DNA from: Parabacteroides hominis
GTDB lineage: Bacteria; Bacteroidota; Bacteroidia; Bacteroidales; Tannerellaceae
Reading direction: 5' to 3'
Length of the DNA stretch: 38,640 bases
Assembly: GCF_014287585.1 (NCBI RefSeq)
Contig: NZ_JACOOJ010000044.1
Location: forward strand, 1 to 38,640
Under the pieces are notes generated by a model. The model did no database searches and was not told the origin of the DNA. It saw only the letters and a list, made by a program, of their open reading frames with translations. A program made the position numbers and the translations under genes. Of this stretch, positions 24,604-33,558 are shown piece by piece; within the stretch, counting starts at the first letter, position 1; every line of letters begins with the position of its first letter.

Positions 24604-25503
24604 ATGAAAATAGGAAAATTGTTTTTTGCGTTGGCATTTCTGATGTTGTTTGCCGATGCTTCGATGGCTGCCAAGTGGAAAGCCAAACATGTAGTTTTGA
24701 TCGGTCTGGACGGCTGGGGCGCTTATAGCGTGGAGAAGGCCGAGATGCCGAATGTGAAGAAGCTGATGGCCGAAGGATCTTATACGTTGAAAAAACGCTC
24801 TGTCCTTCCATCTTCCAGTGCCGTGAACTGGGCTTCCATGTATATGGGGGCAGGACCGGAACTTCACGGCTATACGGAATGGGGGTCGCAAACCCCGGAA
24901 CTTCCTTCCCGCGTGGTGAATAAGAACGGTATTTTCCCGACCGTATTCAGCTTGCTTCGCGAATCCGACCCGAAAGCAGAAATCGGTTGTATCTGTGAAT
25001 GGGCGGGAATCCGGTACGTATGCGATACTTTGGCGTTGAGCTACGATAAACACATTACGGATAAGCCTCAGAATCCGGCAACAACAAAGTGCGCGGTCGA
25101 ATATATCAAGCGTGCACATCCGGCATTGGTGAATATCGTTTTCGACGAACCCGACCATGTGGGCCATGCAGAAGGGCACGACACGCCTGCCTATTATGAA
25201 AAGCTGAAAGAGCTCGATGGCTATGTCGGCCAGATCATTCAGGCGGTTAAGGATGCAGGTATGTCGGACGAAACGATCTTTATCGTCACGGCCGATCATG
25301 GCGGTATCAAAAAAGGCCATGGCGGCAAAACGATGGAAGAAATGGAGACTGCCTTTATTATTTCCGGCAAGGGGGTCAAGAAAGGATATGAATTTGAGGA
25401 AAGCATGATGCAGTTCGACTGTGCTTCTACAATTGCTTATATCTTCGGCTTGAAACAACCGCAGGTTTGGATCGGTCGCCCGATGGTTCAGGTATTTAAA
25501 TGA
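24604..25503 (+). CDS. Alkaline-phosphatase-superfamily hydrolase (phosphodiesterase-like)
   Basis: A 299-residue exported protein (signal peptide ending SMA). It has the superfamily's metal and nucleophile layout: Asp36 in LIGLDGWG, a Ser/Thr nucleophile region at 70-72 (LPSSSAVNW), DEPDHVGHAEGH in mid-protein, and TADHGG followed by GHGG near the C-terminus. It is closer to nucleotide pyrophosphatase/phosphodiesterases than to S1 sulfatases, since no CxPSR or SxASR motif is present. In this PUL it may remove phosphate or phosphodiester groups from the glycan. It is the last gene of the plus-strand cluster, ending 76 bp before the convergent HTCS gene. Confidence 0.85.
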   Translation: MKIGKLFFALAFLMLFADASMAAKWKAKHVVLIGLDGWGAYSVEKAEMPNVKKLMAEGSYTLKKRSVLPSSSAVNWASMYMGAGPELHGYTEWGSQTPELPSRVVNKNGIFPTVFSLLRESDPKAEIGCICEWAGIRYVCDTLALSYDKHITDKPQNPATTKCAVEYIKRAHPALVNIVFDEPDHVGHAEGHDTPAYYEKLKELDGYVGQIIQAVKDAGMSDETIFIVTADHGGIKKGHGGKTMEEMETAFIISGKGVKKGYEFEESMMQFDCASTIAYIFGLKQPQVWIGRPMVQVFK

Positions 25504-25514
25504 CAAAATGTATT

Positions 25515-25571
25515 GTTGCATGCGCACGACACGTTGTTTTAGTAGAAAATGCCCTGTCGTGCATGCGCAAC
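25515..25571. terminator. Inverted repeat between convergent genes, likely bidirectional terminator
   Basis: GTTGCATGCGCACGACA (25515-25531) and TGTCGTGCATGCGCAAC (25555-25571) pair at both ends. The centre reads GCATGC/GCGC in swapped order, so the decamer TGCATGCGCA also appears as a direct repeat. A 23-nt loop carries TTTT. It lies between the phosphodiesterase-like gene and the HTCS gene. There is no long T-run, so termination strength is uncertain. Confidence 0.5.
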
Positions 25572-25578
25572 ACCCTGC

Positions 25579-28500
25579 TTAGGCTTCGGCGGAGCTTTCG
25601 TGCGTGGACGACGAGGCTTTTTTCCTGTATTCTGCCGGGGTGATTTCGAACTGCGCCTTGAAACAGCGGGTGAAATAACGCGGGGAGCCGAAACCCAGCC
25701 GGTCGGAGATGTCGGCGATCTGCAAATCGAGGTTACCCGTCAACATGGCTGCGGCCCGCTTCAGTTTGCAGTTGAGGACAAAGTCGTTTGGAGTCATACC
25801 TGTCAATGCCTTGAATTTTGCATATAAGGAACTCCGGCTGAGTCCCAGTTCACGTGCCATCATATTCATGTCGAAGTCGATATTATCCAGATTCTTTTCA
25901 ATGATCGAGTTGACCGTGTCCAGGAATTTCTGGTCTATCGGGTTGCTTGCCAGTGATTGTGCATCGAAATTTTTCTGTTGGCTGAATTTCTTTTGCAGGA
26001 TAATACGGTTACGAACCAGGTTATTGCAGCGTGCCAGCAGCACCTTTGCATTGAACGGTTTATTGATATAGTCGTCGGCGCCCCGCTGCAACCCTTCGAT
26101 GTTTTGTTCGGCGGAAGTGAGTGCCGTAAGCAGGACGACCGGGATGTGGCATACGTCAAAATCATTTTTGATTTTCAAGCACATCTCCGTACCGGACATT
26201 TCCGGCATCATGACATCGCTCACGATGATATCCGGCCGTTCCTCGCGTGCCTTATCCAATCCCTCTTTGCCGTTTCGTGCCAGCAGGACGCGGTAGATCG
26301 GCGAGAACAGGGAGCTCAGTATCTGGAGCAATTCTTCGTTGTCTTCGACCAGCAGGATCGTACGGGGTGAATCGTCTCCTTCGATCAGTACCTCCCTTTG
26401 TTCGGTATCGGAAAATTCTTCCAAATGGTCGGCAAAGGCGACCGTGTCGGGAACCAGGCTTTCCGTTTGCTTTTCCTGTTGCTCCTGTACCTGTTCTTCC
26501 TCGGTAAAATGGGTGCGGCCTTTCAGAAGGCGGACAATGAAAATACTACCGTAGCCCGGGGTACTTTCCACTTGTATCGTTCCGTGATGCAACTCGATAA
26601 TATTTTTGGTCAATGAAAGCCCGATTCCTGTGCTGGGAGTCTTGGTGATATTCGAGATGCCGTTTTCTGCCTGATAGAAGCGGTCGAATATCTTATCTAT
26701 ATCCTCTTTGCTGATGCCGATACCGTTGTCGATTACTTTAATGATAACTTCATTCTCCTTGTTTTCCAAAATCATTTCAATGGTCGCATTCGGCTTGGTG
26801 TACTTGAACGCATTGGAAAGCAGGTTATAGAAAACCTTTTGCATTTGCTTCGGATCGAAGCAGCACGACACATTCTCTTGCGGAGCCGTGAAGTTATAAG
26901 TGATGGAACGGCTGGACGCATATTCGTAAAAAGACAGGTAAATCTCTTTCAGGAAGGGAACGATGTCTTGCTCGTACACTTTCAGTTTCATGTGGCCTTG
27001 TTCCAGTTTACGGAAGTCCAACAATTCGCTGATCAGGTTCCTCATATGATAGGTGTTCTTGTACACTTTCAGCAGTTTGTTGTATACGGAAGGAGATAAT
27101 GAACTGCTTTGCAATAAGAGTTCGATCTGGGAGATAATCAGCGTCAACGGCGTCCTGAATTCATGCGAGATGTTGGAGAAGAACTGTAGCTTTGCCTGGT
27201 TCAGTTCTTCGATCGCCTCTTTTTCCTTCCGTTCCATCTCTAATGAAGTTTGCAACATGTATTGCGATTTCTTGAAACGGTAAATGCTGTACAGTATGCT
27301 TGCTATCAATATGAGATAGAGGAAATAAGCCAATTCGGAAGCATACCAGGGGGAATGGATGTGTATGTCCATCTTGATGGTGCGCGGCTGCTCAAGATTC
27401 GGATCGTATTGTATTTCCCGGACGATAAGCGTGTATTTTCCGGGATTCAAGTTCGTATAGGAAATGTTGTTATCCTTGCTGGGAATCCATTTTTTGTCGA
27501 AACCTTCCAACATGTATTCATAAGACGCCTTTTTCAGCGTGTTGACATAGTTGTTCGATGTAAAAGTGAAAATCAGGTTATTCTGATTATAGGCCAACTC
27601 TATCTTCCGGGTGAAAGGCAGGGCGGCGGTCAGCACCTTGTTGTGGTCGCCGGGGAAAACCTGTTCATTGTTGATAAACAGGTCGGAAAAATACAGTTGG
27701 TAATCTTTGGCGGAGTTGAACAACTGCTGTTCGAAGAAAGTCGCCATGCCATTGCTGCTACCGACGAATATTTCCCCGTTTTTGCAGACCAGGATTCCGC
27801 AACCGATGTTTATGCCTGGCAGAGGCAGGGCGGTCCCTAACTCCACAACCTTGAACAAGTTTTGGTCCGGGTCGAAAAAGGTAATGCCTTTGTCGCCTGT
27901 TATCACCAATTGGTTCAGTGTCGACAACGTCAGTTCATAGCAGTAATTGCTGGCGATGAAACTGTTTTCGGTCGTATATCCGATAAACCGTTTGTTTTTC
28001 TCGTCGTAGTAGAACAGGCCGGAGCCACGGGTTCCGAGGAAGATCCGCCCTTCTTTGTCTTCGATTATTTGGGATATGGGAAATGTGCCCAATCCGTTCT
28101 CACCGGAACGGAATTGCACCTGGTCTTCTTCATTTTCGAGGTTGATCTTCCAGACGCCTTTGCCGTAGGCCTGCCACATGTATCCTTTCGAGTCGATGAG
28201 GAAGCAAGTGTTCCCGTAATATTTGCCACTCTTGAACAACAGAGATACTTTTTCCGTATCTAAATTCATTTTGAATATTCCTTTCGGTCCGGTGCAGATC
28301 AATTCGTTGTTATAGATTGTCATCTGGTTGATCCGGTCGCCGGCTATTACGGCGTAAGACGGATCTTCGAAATAGGGGTTCTTGAACCGTTTGTTTTTGA
28401 TGTCGTAGATGGATAGTCCTCCGGTATGCGTTCCAATATACAGTTTGTTGCGTTCCGGGCAGTAGGCTATTGCTTTCAGGTTGTTGTGGGCGATGGAGTT

Positions 28501-29637
28501 GCGGTTCTCATCGGCCATGAAGTAGGTGAATTTCTTTGTTTTCCGGTCGAAGAAGTTCAGTCCGCCTCCTTCGGTGCAGATCCAGATATTATTGTCTTTG
28601 TCTTCCACCATCTTGCCGACGAAAGGATAATCCAGGCAGTCGTTCCGGGTGTTGTTGGCTGCATAGACCGTGAATATATCTGTTTCGGGGTTGAAATAAT
28701 TGACGCCGCCGTAATAGGTCCCCAGCCAGATCGTGCCTTGCCTGTCTTTGTAAACGGGGAATACGGATGAATGGGCCATGCTGCCGGGCAAAGGGTTGTG
28801 GGCATAAACCTCGAACTGGTTGCTGATCGGATTGTATTTGTTCAGCCCGGTGAAGGTCCCGAACCAGATGTTCCCGAAGTTGTCTTCCACGAAATCCCGG
28901 ACCTGGTTGCTTGATATGTTGTTGGGGTTGGACGGGTCGTAGCGGTAGCGGGTGAAATTGCCGTGCACGTCCCTCTTGTACATGCCGTTCATGCGGATGG
29001 ATATCCAGAGATTATATTTGGAGTCTTCATACAGGTCGTAAATGTCTTCGCCTATGATCATGCAGGTGAGGGATTTGTCGTCATTCATCCTGAAGAGCCC
29101 TTCTGTAGTGCCGATCCAGTACCGGCCGCCGGAATCTTCCAGCAAACAGGTCGCATGTTGATTCCGGCTTTCTAACTTCGTGACGAAATCGAAATCGTTC
29201 TTATCCGGATTCCAGGTGAATACGGAGTCGGCTATTCCTACCCAGATGGTCCCTTTGATAGAAGCGACGGTATATACGTTTGATTCCCGCAGGCAGGAGA
29301 ATTTCTGTGTCCGGATGTCATAGCGGATCAGGGAATAGTCGGAGTCAAAGAATACATTTCCCTCTTTGTCGCCGGCAATGAAATGCGTCTGGTTACCGAT
29401 CGGGTTGGCATTCTGGCGATGGTATTCGGACGGTTTGTACACCGTGGTCTGAATCCCGTCGTATATGCTGATGCCCTCTTCCGTCCCGAACCACATTCTT
29501 CCTAAATTATCCTGGTAGATGGCCATGACGGAAAGCTGTGACAGACCTTCCTGCATGCCTATATGTTTGAAATATATGGGATATATGCCGGAACAGAATC
29601 CTGAGAGCATAATGAATAATAAGATGATTCTTCTCAT
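25579..29637 (-). CDS. Hybrid two-component system (HTCS) sensor/regulator of the PUL
   Basis: About 1352 residues in one polypeptide. It has a signal peptide, a periplasmic beta-propeller pair built from Reg_prop repeats (recurring GLxxLSV..DxxGRMWFGT-type units over about 20-680), a Y_Y_Y domain (about 690-760), and a membrane segment near 775-795 (YFLYLILIASILYSIY). A HisKA domain carries the phospho-histidine near 825 (NISHEFRTP), followed by HATPase (NLLSNAFKYT, DNGIGISKEDI, STGIGLSL), a receiver (VSDVMMPEMSG, Asp near 1137) and an AraC double helix-turn-helix at the end. Such proteins bind glycan fragments in the periplasm and activate adjacent PUL genes. An ATG at 29649 is an alternative start four codons upstream. 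All key residues are intact, so the switch itself should work even though its susC target is broken. Confidence 0.93.
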   Translation of the reverse strand: MRRIILLFIMLSGFCSGIYPIYFKHIGMQEGLSQLSVMAIYQDNLGRMWFGTEEGISIYDGIQTTVYKPSEYHRQNANPIGNQTHFIAGDKEGNVFFDSDYSLIRYDIRTQKFSCLRESNVYTVASIKGTIWVGIADSVFTWNPDKNDFDFVTKLESRNQHATCLLEDSGGRYWIGTTEGLFRMNDDKSLTCMIIGEDIYDLYEDSKYNLWISIRMNGMYKRDVHGNFTRYRYDPSNPNNISSNQVRDFVEDNFGNIWFGTFTGLNKYNPISNQFEVYAHNPLPGSMAHSSVFPVYKDRQGTIWLGTYYGGVNYFNPETDIFTVYAANNTRNDCLDYPFVGKMVEDKDNNIWICTEGGGLNFFDRKTKKFTYFMADENRNSIAHNNLKAIAYCPERNKLYIGTHTGGLSIYDIKNKRFKNPYFEDPSYAVIAGDRINQMTIYNNELICTGPKGIFKMNLDTEKVSLLFKSGKYYGNTCFLIDSKGYMWQAYGKGVWKINLENEEDQVQFRSGENGLGTFPISQIIEDKEGRIFLGTRGSGLFYYDEKNKRFIGYTTENSFIASNYCYELTLSTLNQLVITGDKGITFFDPDQNLFKVVELGTALPLPGINIGCGILVCKNGEIFVGSSNGMATFFEQQLFNSAKDYQLYFSDLFINNEQVFPGDHNKVLTAALPFTRKIELAYNQNNLIFTFTSNNYVNTLKKASYEYMLEGFDKKWIPSKDNNISYTNLNPGKYTLIVREIQYDPNLEQPRTIKMDIHIHSPWYASELAYFLYLILIASILYSIYRFKKSQYMLQTSLEMERKEKEAIEELNQAKLQFFSNISHEFRTPLTLIISQIELLLQSSSLSPSVYNKLLKVYKNTYHMRNLISELLDFRKLEQGHMKLKVYEQDIVPFLKEIYLSFYEYASSRSITYNFTAPQENVSCCFDPKQMQKVFYNLLSNAFKYTKPNATIEMILENKENEVIIKVIDNGIGISKEDIDKIFDRFYQAENGISNITKTPSTGIGLSLTKNIIELHHGTIQVESTPGYGSIFIVRLLKGRTHFTEEEQVQEQQEKQTESLVPDTVAFADHLEEFSDTEQREVLIEGDDSPRTILLVEDNEELLQILSSLFSPIYRVLLARNGKEGLDKAREERPDIIVSDVMMPEMSGTEMCLKIKNDFDVCHIPVVLLTALTSAEQNIEGLQRGADDYINKPFNAKVLLARCNNLVRNRIILQKKFSQQKNFDAQSLASNPIDQKFLDTVNSIIEKNLDNIDFDMNMMARELGLSRSSLYAKFKALTGMTPNDFVLNCKLKRAAAMLTGNLDLQIADISDRLGFGSPRYFTRCFKAQFEITPAEYRKKASSSTHESSAEA

Positions 29638-29785
29638 AGTATATAACATTAGCAGCTATTGTTTAAGGTGCTAAGATAAAGATATTTTTCTAATCGTTAA
29701 AGGATGTTGTGCTAAATGTTTCGTCCGGCGTCTGTATTCAGGCTGTTTTCGTTTAATCGTTAGTTCGGTTTTATGAAAATATTTT

Positions 29786-29793
29786 TATCTTTA
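29786..29793 (+). promoter_or_regulatory. Candidate -7 box for the POT transporter
   Basis: TATCTTTA, one mismatch from TAnnTTTG, about 40 bp before the start at 29834 in the divergent spacer between the HTCS and transporter. A similar TATCTTTA on the minus strand near 29680 may serve the HTCS. Confidence 0.4.
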
Positions 29794-29833
29794 CGGGTAC
29801 TTTGATAACAATATGATATAAACAAATACAAGT

Positions 29834-31264
29834 ATGAGTGTTTTTGGAAAGTTTCCCCGTACGTTTTGGGTGGCCAATGTAATAGAACTGTTCGAACGAT
29901 GGGCTTGGTATGGATTTTTTATGCTGTTTGCGAACTACCTGACCGGCTCGTCCGATGCCGGAGGTCTGGAGTTTACCCAGGAACAGAAAGGTTGGCTGAT
30001 GGGAGTCGGGACAGGGATTCTCTATTTTCTTCCGGTCTTGACCGGCGCGATCGCCGACCGGTACGGTTACCGGAAGGTGCTGTCCCTCGCTTTTCTGATC
30101 TATGCATCGGCTTTCCTTTTGTTACCTCAGTTCTCTACTTTTACGGGTGTTTTCCTTATGTATTTGTATCTGGCGGTGGGAGCGGCGTTGTTCAAACCGG
30201 TCATATCGGCGACGGTTGCCAAAACGACCACGGATGCGACGGCTTCCATCGGTTTCGGCATCTTTTATATGATGGTGAATATCGGGGCTTTCTTCGGGCC
30301 TCTTGTCACTTTGCTTTTTAAAGGGACTTCGTCTCTGATCTTTTATGTGTCGGCCGGGATTATTTCGTTGAATTTTATCTTGTTGTTGTTCTACAAGGAA
30401 CCGGGGCGTGCAGCGAACGAAAAGAATACGGGAAGCCTGTTCGAAACGTTTGCCTGTATTTTCCGGAATATGGGAAGCATCTTAAAAGACGGGAAGTTTA
30501 TCGTTTTTCTTCTGATTGTGGCCGGCTTCTGGACGATGTATAACCAGTTGTTTTTTACCTTGCCGGTGTTTATATCGCAATGGGTCGATACGAGTGTTTT
30601 GTATGATTTCTTCCAGGCTCATTTCCCTTTTATCAGCCATAACTACAGTCCGGCTCCCGGTGTTATGGACCCGGAGTTTGTGACGAATATAGATGCGCTT
30701 TACATCATTTTGTTTCAGGTGATGGTTTCGAGCGTTGTCATGAAGATGAAACCTTTACGCTCCATGATGTCGGGATTCCTGGTTTGTGCGGTCGGAATGT
30801 CGTTGACGCTTGCTTTCCAGAATGTGCTGTTTACGATGGTCGCCATCCTGGTTTTCTCTTTAGGTGAAATGGCGGGATCGCCCAAGATTACGGAATATAT
30901 CGGGCGGATCGCTCCGGCTGACAAGAAGGCTTTGTATATGGGCTATTCCTTTATTCCGGTCTTTTTAGGGAATGTGTTAGCCGGCATTATCTCAGGGTCG
31001 GTCTACCAGCAGATGTCGGACAAAGTGATGATCGTTCAGAAATATGTGGCAGAAAAAGGATTCCAGATCCCGGAGGGGCTTTCGAATAATGCTTATTTCG
31101 ATGAGGCAGCCCGGCAATCCGGCATGAGTCCGCGGGAATTGACCGATTTCTTGTGGAACACGTATCATCCTTCACAAATCTGGATGGTGTTGATGGCGAT
31201 TGGAGTCGGAGCGGCTTTCGCTTTATTTGTGTATGACAGGGTGACTTCCCGCTCCGACGGTTGA
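29834..31264 (+). CDS. POT/PTR2-family proton-coupled transporter (MFS)
   Basis: A 476-residue integral membrane protein with about 12-14 hydrophobic segments. The N-terminal helix carries the ExxER-type motif of proton-dependent oligopeptide transporters (IELFERWAWYGF), and GAIADRYGYRKVL matches the MFS loop motif. It likely imports di- or tripeptides with protons; the exact substrate is not visible. It is transcribed divergently from the HTCS and is probably not part of the PUL. An A/T-rich gap of 88 bp separates it from the ABC permease. Confidence 0.85.
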   Translation: MSVFGKFPRTFWVANVIELFERWAWYGFFMLFANYLTGSSDAGGLEFTQEQKGWLMGVGTGILYFLPVLTGAIADRYGYRKVLSLAFLIYASAFLLLPQFSTFTGVFLMYLYLAVGAALFKPVISATVAKTTTDATASIGFGIFYMMVNIGAFFGPLVTLLFKGTSSLIFYVSAGIISLNFILLLFYKEPGRAANEKNTGSLFETFACIFRNMGSILKDGKFIVFLLIVAGFWTMYNQLFFTLPVFISQWVDTSVLYDFFQAHFPFISHNYSPAPGVMDPEFVTNIDALYIILFQVMVSSVVMKMKPLRSMMSGFLVCAVGMSLTLAFQNVLFTMVAILVFSLGEMAGSPKITEYIGRIAPADKKALYMGYSFIPVFLGNVLAGIISGSVYQQMSDKVMIVQKYVAEKGFQIPEGLSNNAYFDEAARQSGMSPRELTDFLWNTYHPSQIWMVLMAIGVGAAFALFVYDRVTSRSDG

Positions 31265-31339
31265 TTTATGTTTTGCCTTAAGGCACGGCCGGTTCGTTCA
31301 GGTATTCAAAAGTATTGGATCGGACAACTAAAAAAGCAT

Positions 31340-31347
31340 TATCTTTG
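31340..31347 (+). promoter_or_regulatory. -7 box TATCTTTG before the ABC permease
   Basis: A perfect TAnnTTTG box only 5 bp before the ATG at 31353, with TTGG at 31315-31318 as a possible -33 element. Transcription would begin at or next to the start codon, giving an almost leaderless mRNA. Confidence 0.55.
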
Positions 31348-31352
31348 CAGGC

Positions 31353-32387
31353 ATGAAAAAGCAAGCCTTTATTTTTTATCCGCTTTTGTTTGTTCTCCTG
31401 TTGATGCTGTTTGCCGGCGGGCTGATTTATGGCGCTGTCTCGATTCCGGTTGAAAGTGTGGTGAATATATTGCTGGGAGAGGGGACGGAGCGGCTTGCAT
31501 GGCAGAATATTGTGGTGCAGAGCCGTTTTCCCCAGGCCGTGACGGCATTGCTGGCAGGCGCTTCATTGGCTGTCAGCGGATTGTTGCTGCAGACGTTGTT
31601 CAGGAATCCGCTTGCCGGTCCATCTATCTTGGGAATCAGTGACGGGGCCAATTTGGGAGTCGCCGCGATCATGCTCTATTTCGGCGGTTCGCTGAGTATG
31701 GTAACCGATTTGCCGATCAGTGGCTACCTGGCGGTGATCATGGCTGCATTTAGTGGTGCGGCCTGTATTTTAGGATTGATTATTTATTTCTCGGCGAAGG
31801 TGAAGAATAACGTCATGTTGCTGATTATCGGTATTATGATCGGTTATCTCGCTTCATCATTGATTTCGGTGCTGAACTATTATGCTTCGACTGACAAGGT
31901 GCATGCATTTGTGATGTGGGGATTGGGGAACTTCTCCGGGGTATCCTTGCAACAGTTGCCCTATTTTGCAGGTTTTACATGTATAGGATTGCTGTTGGCG
32001 ATTCTCTTGATCAAGCCTCTGAATGCACTGCTCTTAGGAGAAATGTATGCCGCCAATTTAGGAATCAAGATCAAGCGGACGCGTATTCTGATCCTGCTTT
32101 GCACGGGTTTGCTTACTGCGACCACGACTGCCTTTTGCGGTCCGATTTCCTTTATCGGGTTGGCGGTTCCGCATGTCGCCCGTCTGATGTTGGGCTCATC
32201 CAATCATAAGATGTTGGTTCCCGTTACGCTGCTGACCGGTTCTTGCATAGCATTGCTTTGTAATTTGCTGATGGTATTGCCGGGCACTCATAACATTTTG
32301 CCGTTGAATGCAGTGACTCCGATGCTTGGCGCACCTGTGATTATTTATGTGATTGTGAACCGGAAGAATATCCAATACTTTGACTGA
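31353..32387 (+). CDS. FecCD/BtuC-type ABC transporter permease
   Basis: A 344-residue permease with about nine to ten membrane segments and FecCD family blocks: SRFPQAVTALLAGASLAVSG near the N-terminus, NPLAGPSILGISDGANLG, and CGPISFIGLAVPHVARL with the cytoplasmic loop that contacts the ATPase. The family imports ferric siderophores, heme or cobalamins. No periplasmic binding-protein gene is adjacent, since the upstream neighbour is the POT transporter; it must come from elsewhere or have been lost. The stop lies 8 bp upstream of the ATPase ATG. Confidence 0.9.
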   Translation: MKKQAFIFYPLLFVLLLMLFAGGLIYGAVSIPVESVVNILLGEGTERLAWQNIVVQSRFPQAVTALLAGASLAVSGLLLQTLFRNPLAGPSILGISDGANLGVAAIMLYFGGSLSMVTDLPISGYLAVIMAAFSGAACILGLIIYFSAKVKNNVMLLIIGIMIGYLASSLISVLNYYASTDKVHAFVMWGLGNFSGVSLQQLPYFAGFTCIGLLLAILLIKPLNALLLGEMYAANLGIKIKRTRILILLCTGLLTATTTAFCGPISFIGLAVPHVARLMLGSSNHKMLVPVTLLTGSCIALLCNLLMVLPGTHNILPLNAVTPMLGAPVIIYVIVNRKNIQYFD

Positions 32388-32394
32388 TCGACGT

Positions 32395-33414
32395 ATGACA
32401 AGAATATTTGCAATAGAAACAAAAGGACTCGGCATCGGCTACCAGCTGAAAGGCGGTAAGCGGAAGGTGGTCCATGACGATTTGAACCTGCAGCTCGTTC
32501 CGGGCGAGGTGACCTGTCTGTTAGGGCTGAACGGTGCGGGCAAGTCGACATTGCTCCGTACGCTTTGCGGCTTCCAGCCTCCGCTCGGCGGAGAAATACG
32601 CTTGATGGGGAAACCCCTTTCCGATTATTCGCAGGCGAACTTTTCCCTGACTGTCGGTGTTGTACTGACGGAAAAAACGAATGCAGGAGGAATTACCGTA
32701 TACGAACTGGTCTCGCTGGGAAGACATCCTTATACCGGCTTTTTCGGCCAGTTGAAGAAGCGGGATCGTGAAATCATCGAGCAGTCGCTCGAAGCTGCCG
32801 GAATCGCTCATAAAGCCAATAACTATGTCTCGGAACTGAGCGACGGCGAACGGCAGAAGGCTATGATTGCCAAAGCCCTCGCCCAACAGTGCCCGATTAT
32901 CCTGCTGGATGAACCGACCGCCTTTCTGGATGTGACCAGCCGTATCGAGACAATGGTTTTGCTACATCGCCTGGCCGTCGATGGGCAGAAAGCCATTCTG
33001 CTTTCCACCCACGACCTGGACCTGGCTATCCAAATGGGTGATTGTCTGTGGTTGCAGGAGAAAGGGCGTCCGATGGCTTGCGGAACTCCGGAAGACTTGA
33101 TTATGAGCGGGGCCTTCGAATCCTTTTTCGATAAGGAAGGAATCGTTTTCGACCCGGCTACCGGAAAGTTGAATACGGAAGCCCCCACGTCGGCTATCGG
33201 TGTGGAAGGAGACTTCCTGACTTCTTATTGGGTCGGAAATGCTCTGGTCCGTAACGGTTACCGTCCTTCGCCCGTAAAGGAAGGGCAGTTGAATATCACT
33301 TGCAAGAGCCCGCATGAACTGGTAGCGGCTTTCCCTGATGGCAGGAGAGAAAAACTCCGGACGGTGGCGGAACTGGTATCTCTTATTGGTGTATTAAGAT
33401 GTGTTGATATATAA
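32395..33414 (+). CDS. ABC transporter ATP-binding protein with C-terminal extension
   Basis: About 339 residues from the ATG at 32395; an in-frame TTG at 32380 would overlap the permease. Walker A is LGLNGAGKST, the signature LSDGERQKAM, Walker B IILLDEPTAFLD, and the H-loop STHDLDL. ITVYELVSLGRHPYTG is typical of iron-complex ATPases. After the nucleotide-binding domain (about 1-240) there is an extra ~90-residue C-terminal domain (FLTSYWVGNALVRNGYRP, LNITCKSPHEL) of unknown role, possibly regulatory. It pairs with the permease upstream. Confidence 0.9.
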   Translation: MTRIFAIETKGLGIGYQLKGGKRKVVHDDLNLQLVPGEVTCLLGLNGAGKSTLLRTLCGFQPPLGGEIRLMGKPLSDYSQANFSLTVGVVLTEKTNAGGITVYELVSLGRHPYTGFFGQLKKRDREIIEQSLEAAGIAHKANNYVSELSDGERQKAMIAKALAQQCPIILLDEPTAFLDVTSRIETMVLLHRLAVDGQKAILLSTHDLDLAIQMGDCLWLQEKGRPMACGTPEDLIMSGAFESFFDKEGIVFDPATGKLNTEAPTSAIGVEGDFLTSYWVGNALVRNGYRPSPVKEGQLNITCKSPHELVAAFPDGRREKLRTVAELVSLIGVLRCVDI

Positions 33415-33420
33415 CGAATT

Positions 33421-33530
33421 ACAGTTTCCTCCTGTAGGAAACTATAGTTCCCCCTTTAGGAAACTACAGTTCCCTGCAAGGGGAACTGTAGTTTCTTGCC
33501 GGGGAAACAGAAGTTTCCCAGTTAGGAAAC
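33421..33530. repeat. Palindromic GGAAACT/AGTTTCC repeat array
   Basis: The 144-bp gap between the ABC ATPase and MATE genes is almost filled by copies of a short palindromic unit, GGAAACTnnAGTTCCC in various forms. The best hairpin is GAAACTACAGTTCCC (33460-33474) against its exact complement at 33481-33495, a 15-bp perfect stem with a 6-nt loop. Additional half-units flank it. It may act as a terminator or a binding platform, or be a dispersed intergenic repeat. Confidence 0.75.
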
Positions 33531-33558
33531 GGGATTTTATAAATAAAAAAACAAAAAT

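Noticed and set aside
24394..25527. 377-codon minus-strand open frame opposite the phosphodiesterase-like gene
   Set aside because: It lies opposite a gene with signal peptide and metal motifs, and its translation shows no recognizable domain.
33421..33530. CRISPR array or riboswitch
   Set aside because: Units are palindromic, of variable spacing and without unique spacers; no known aptamer core is recognizable.
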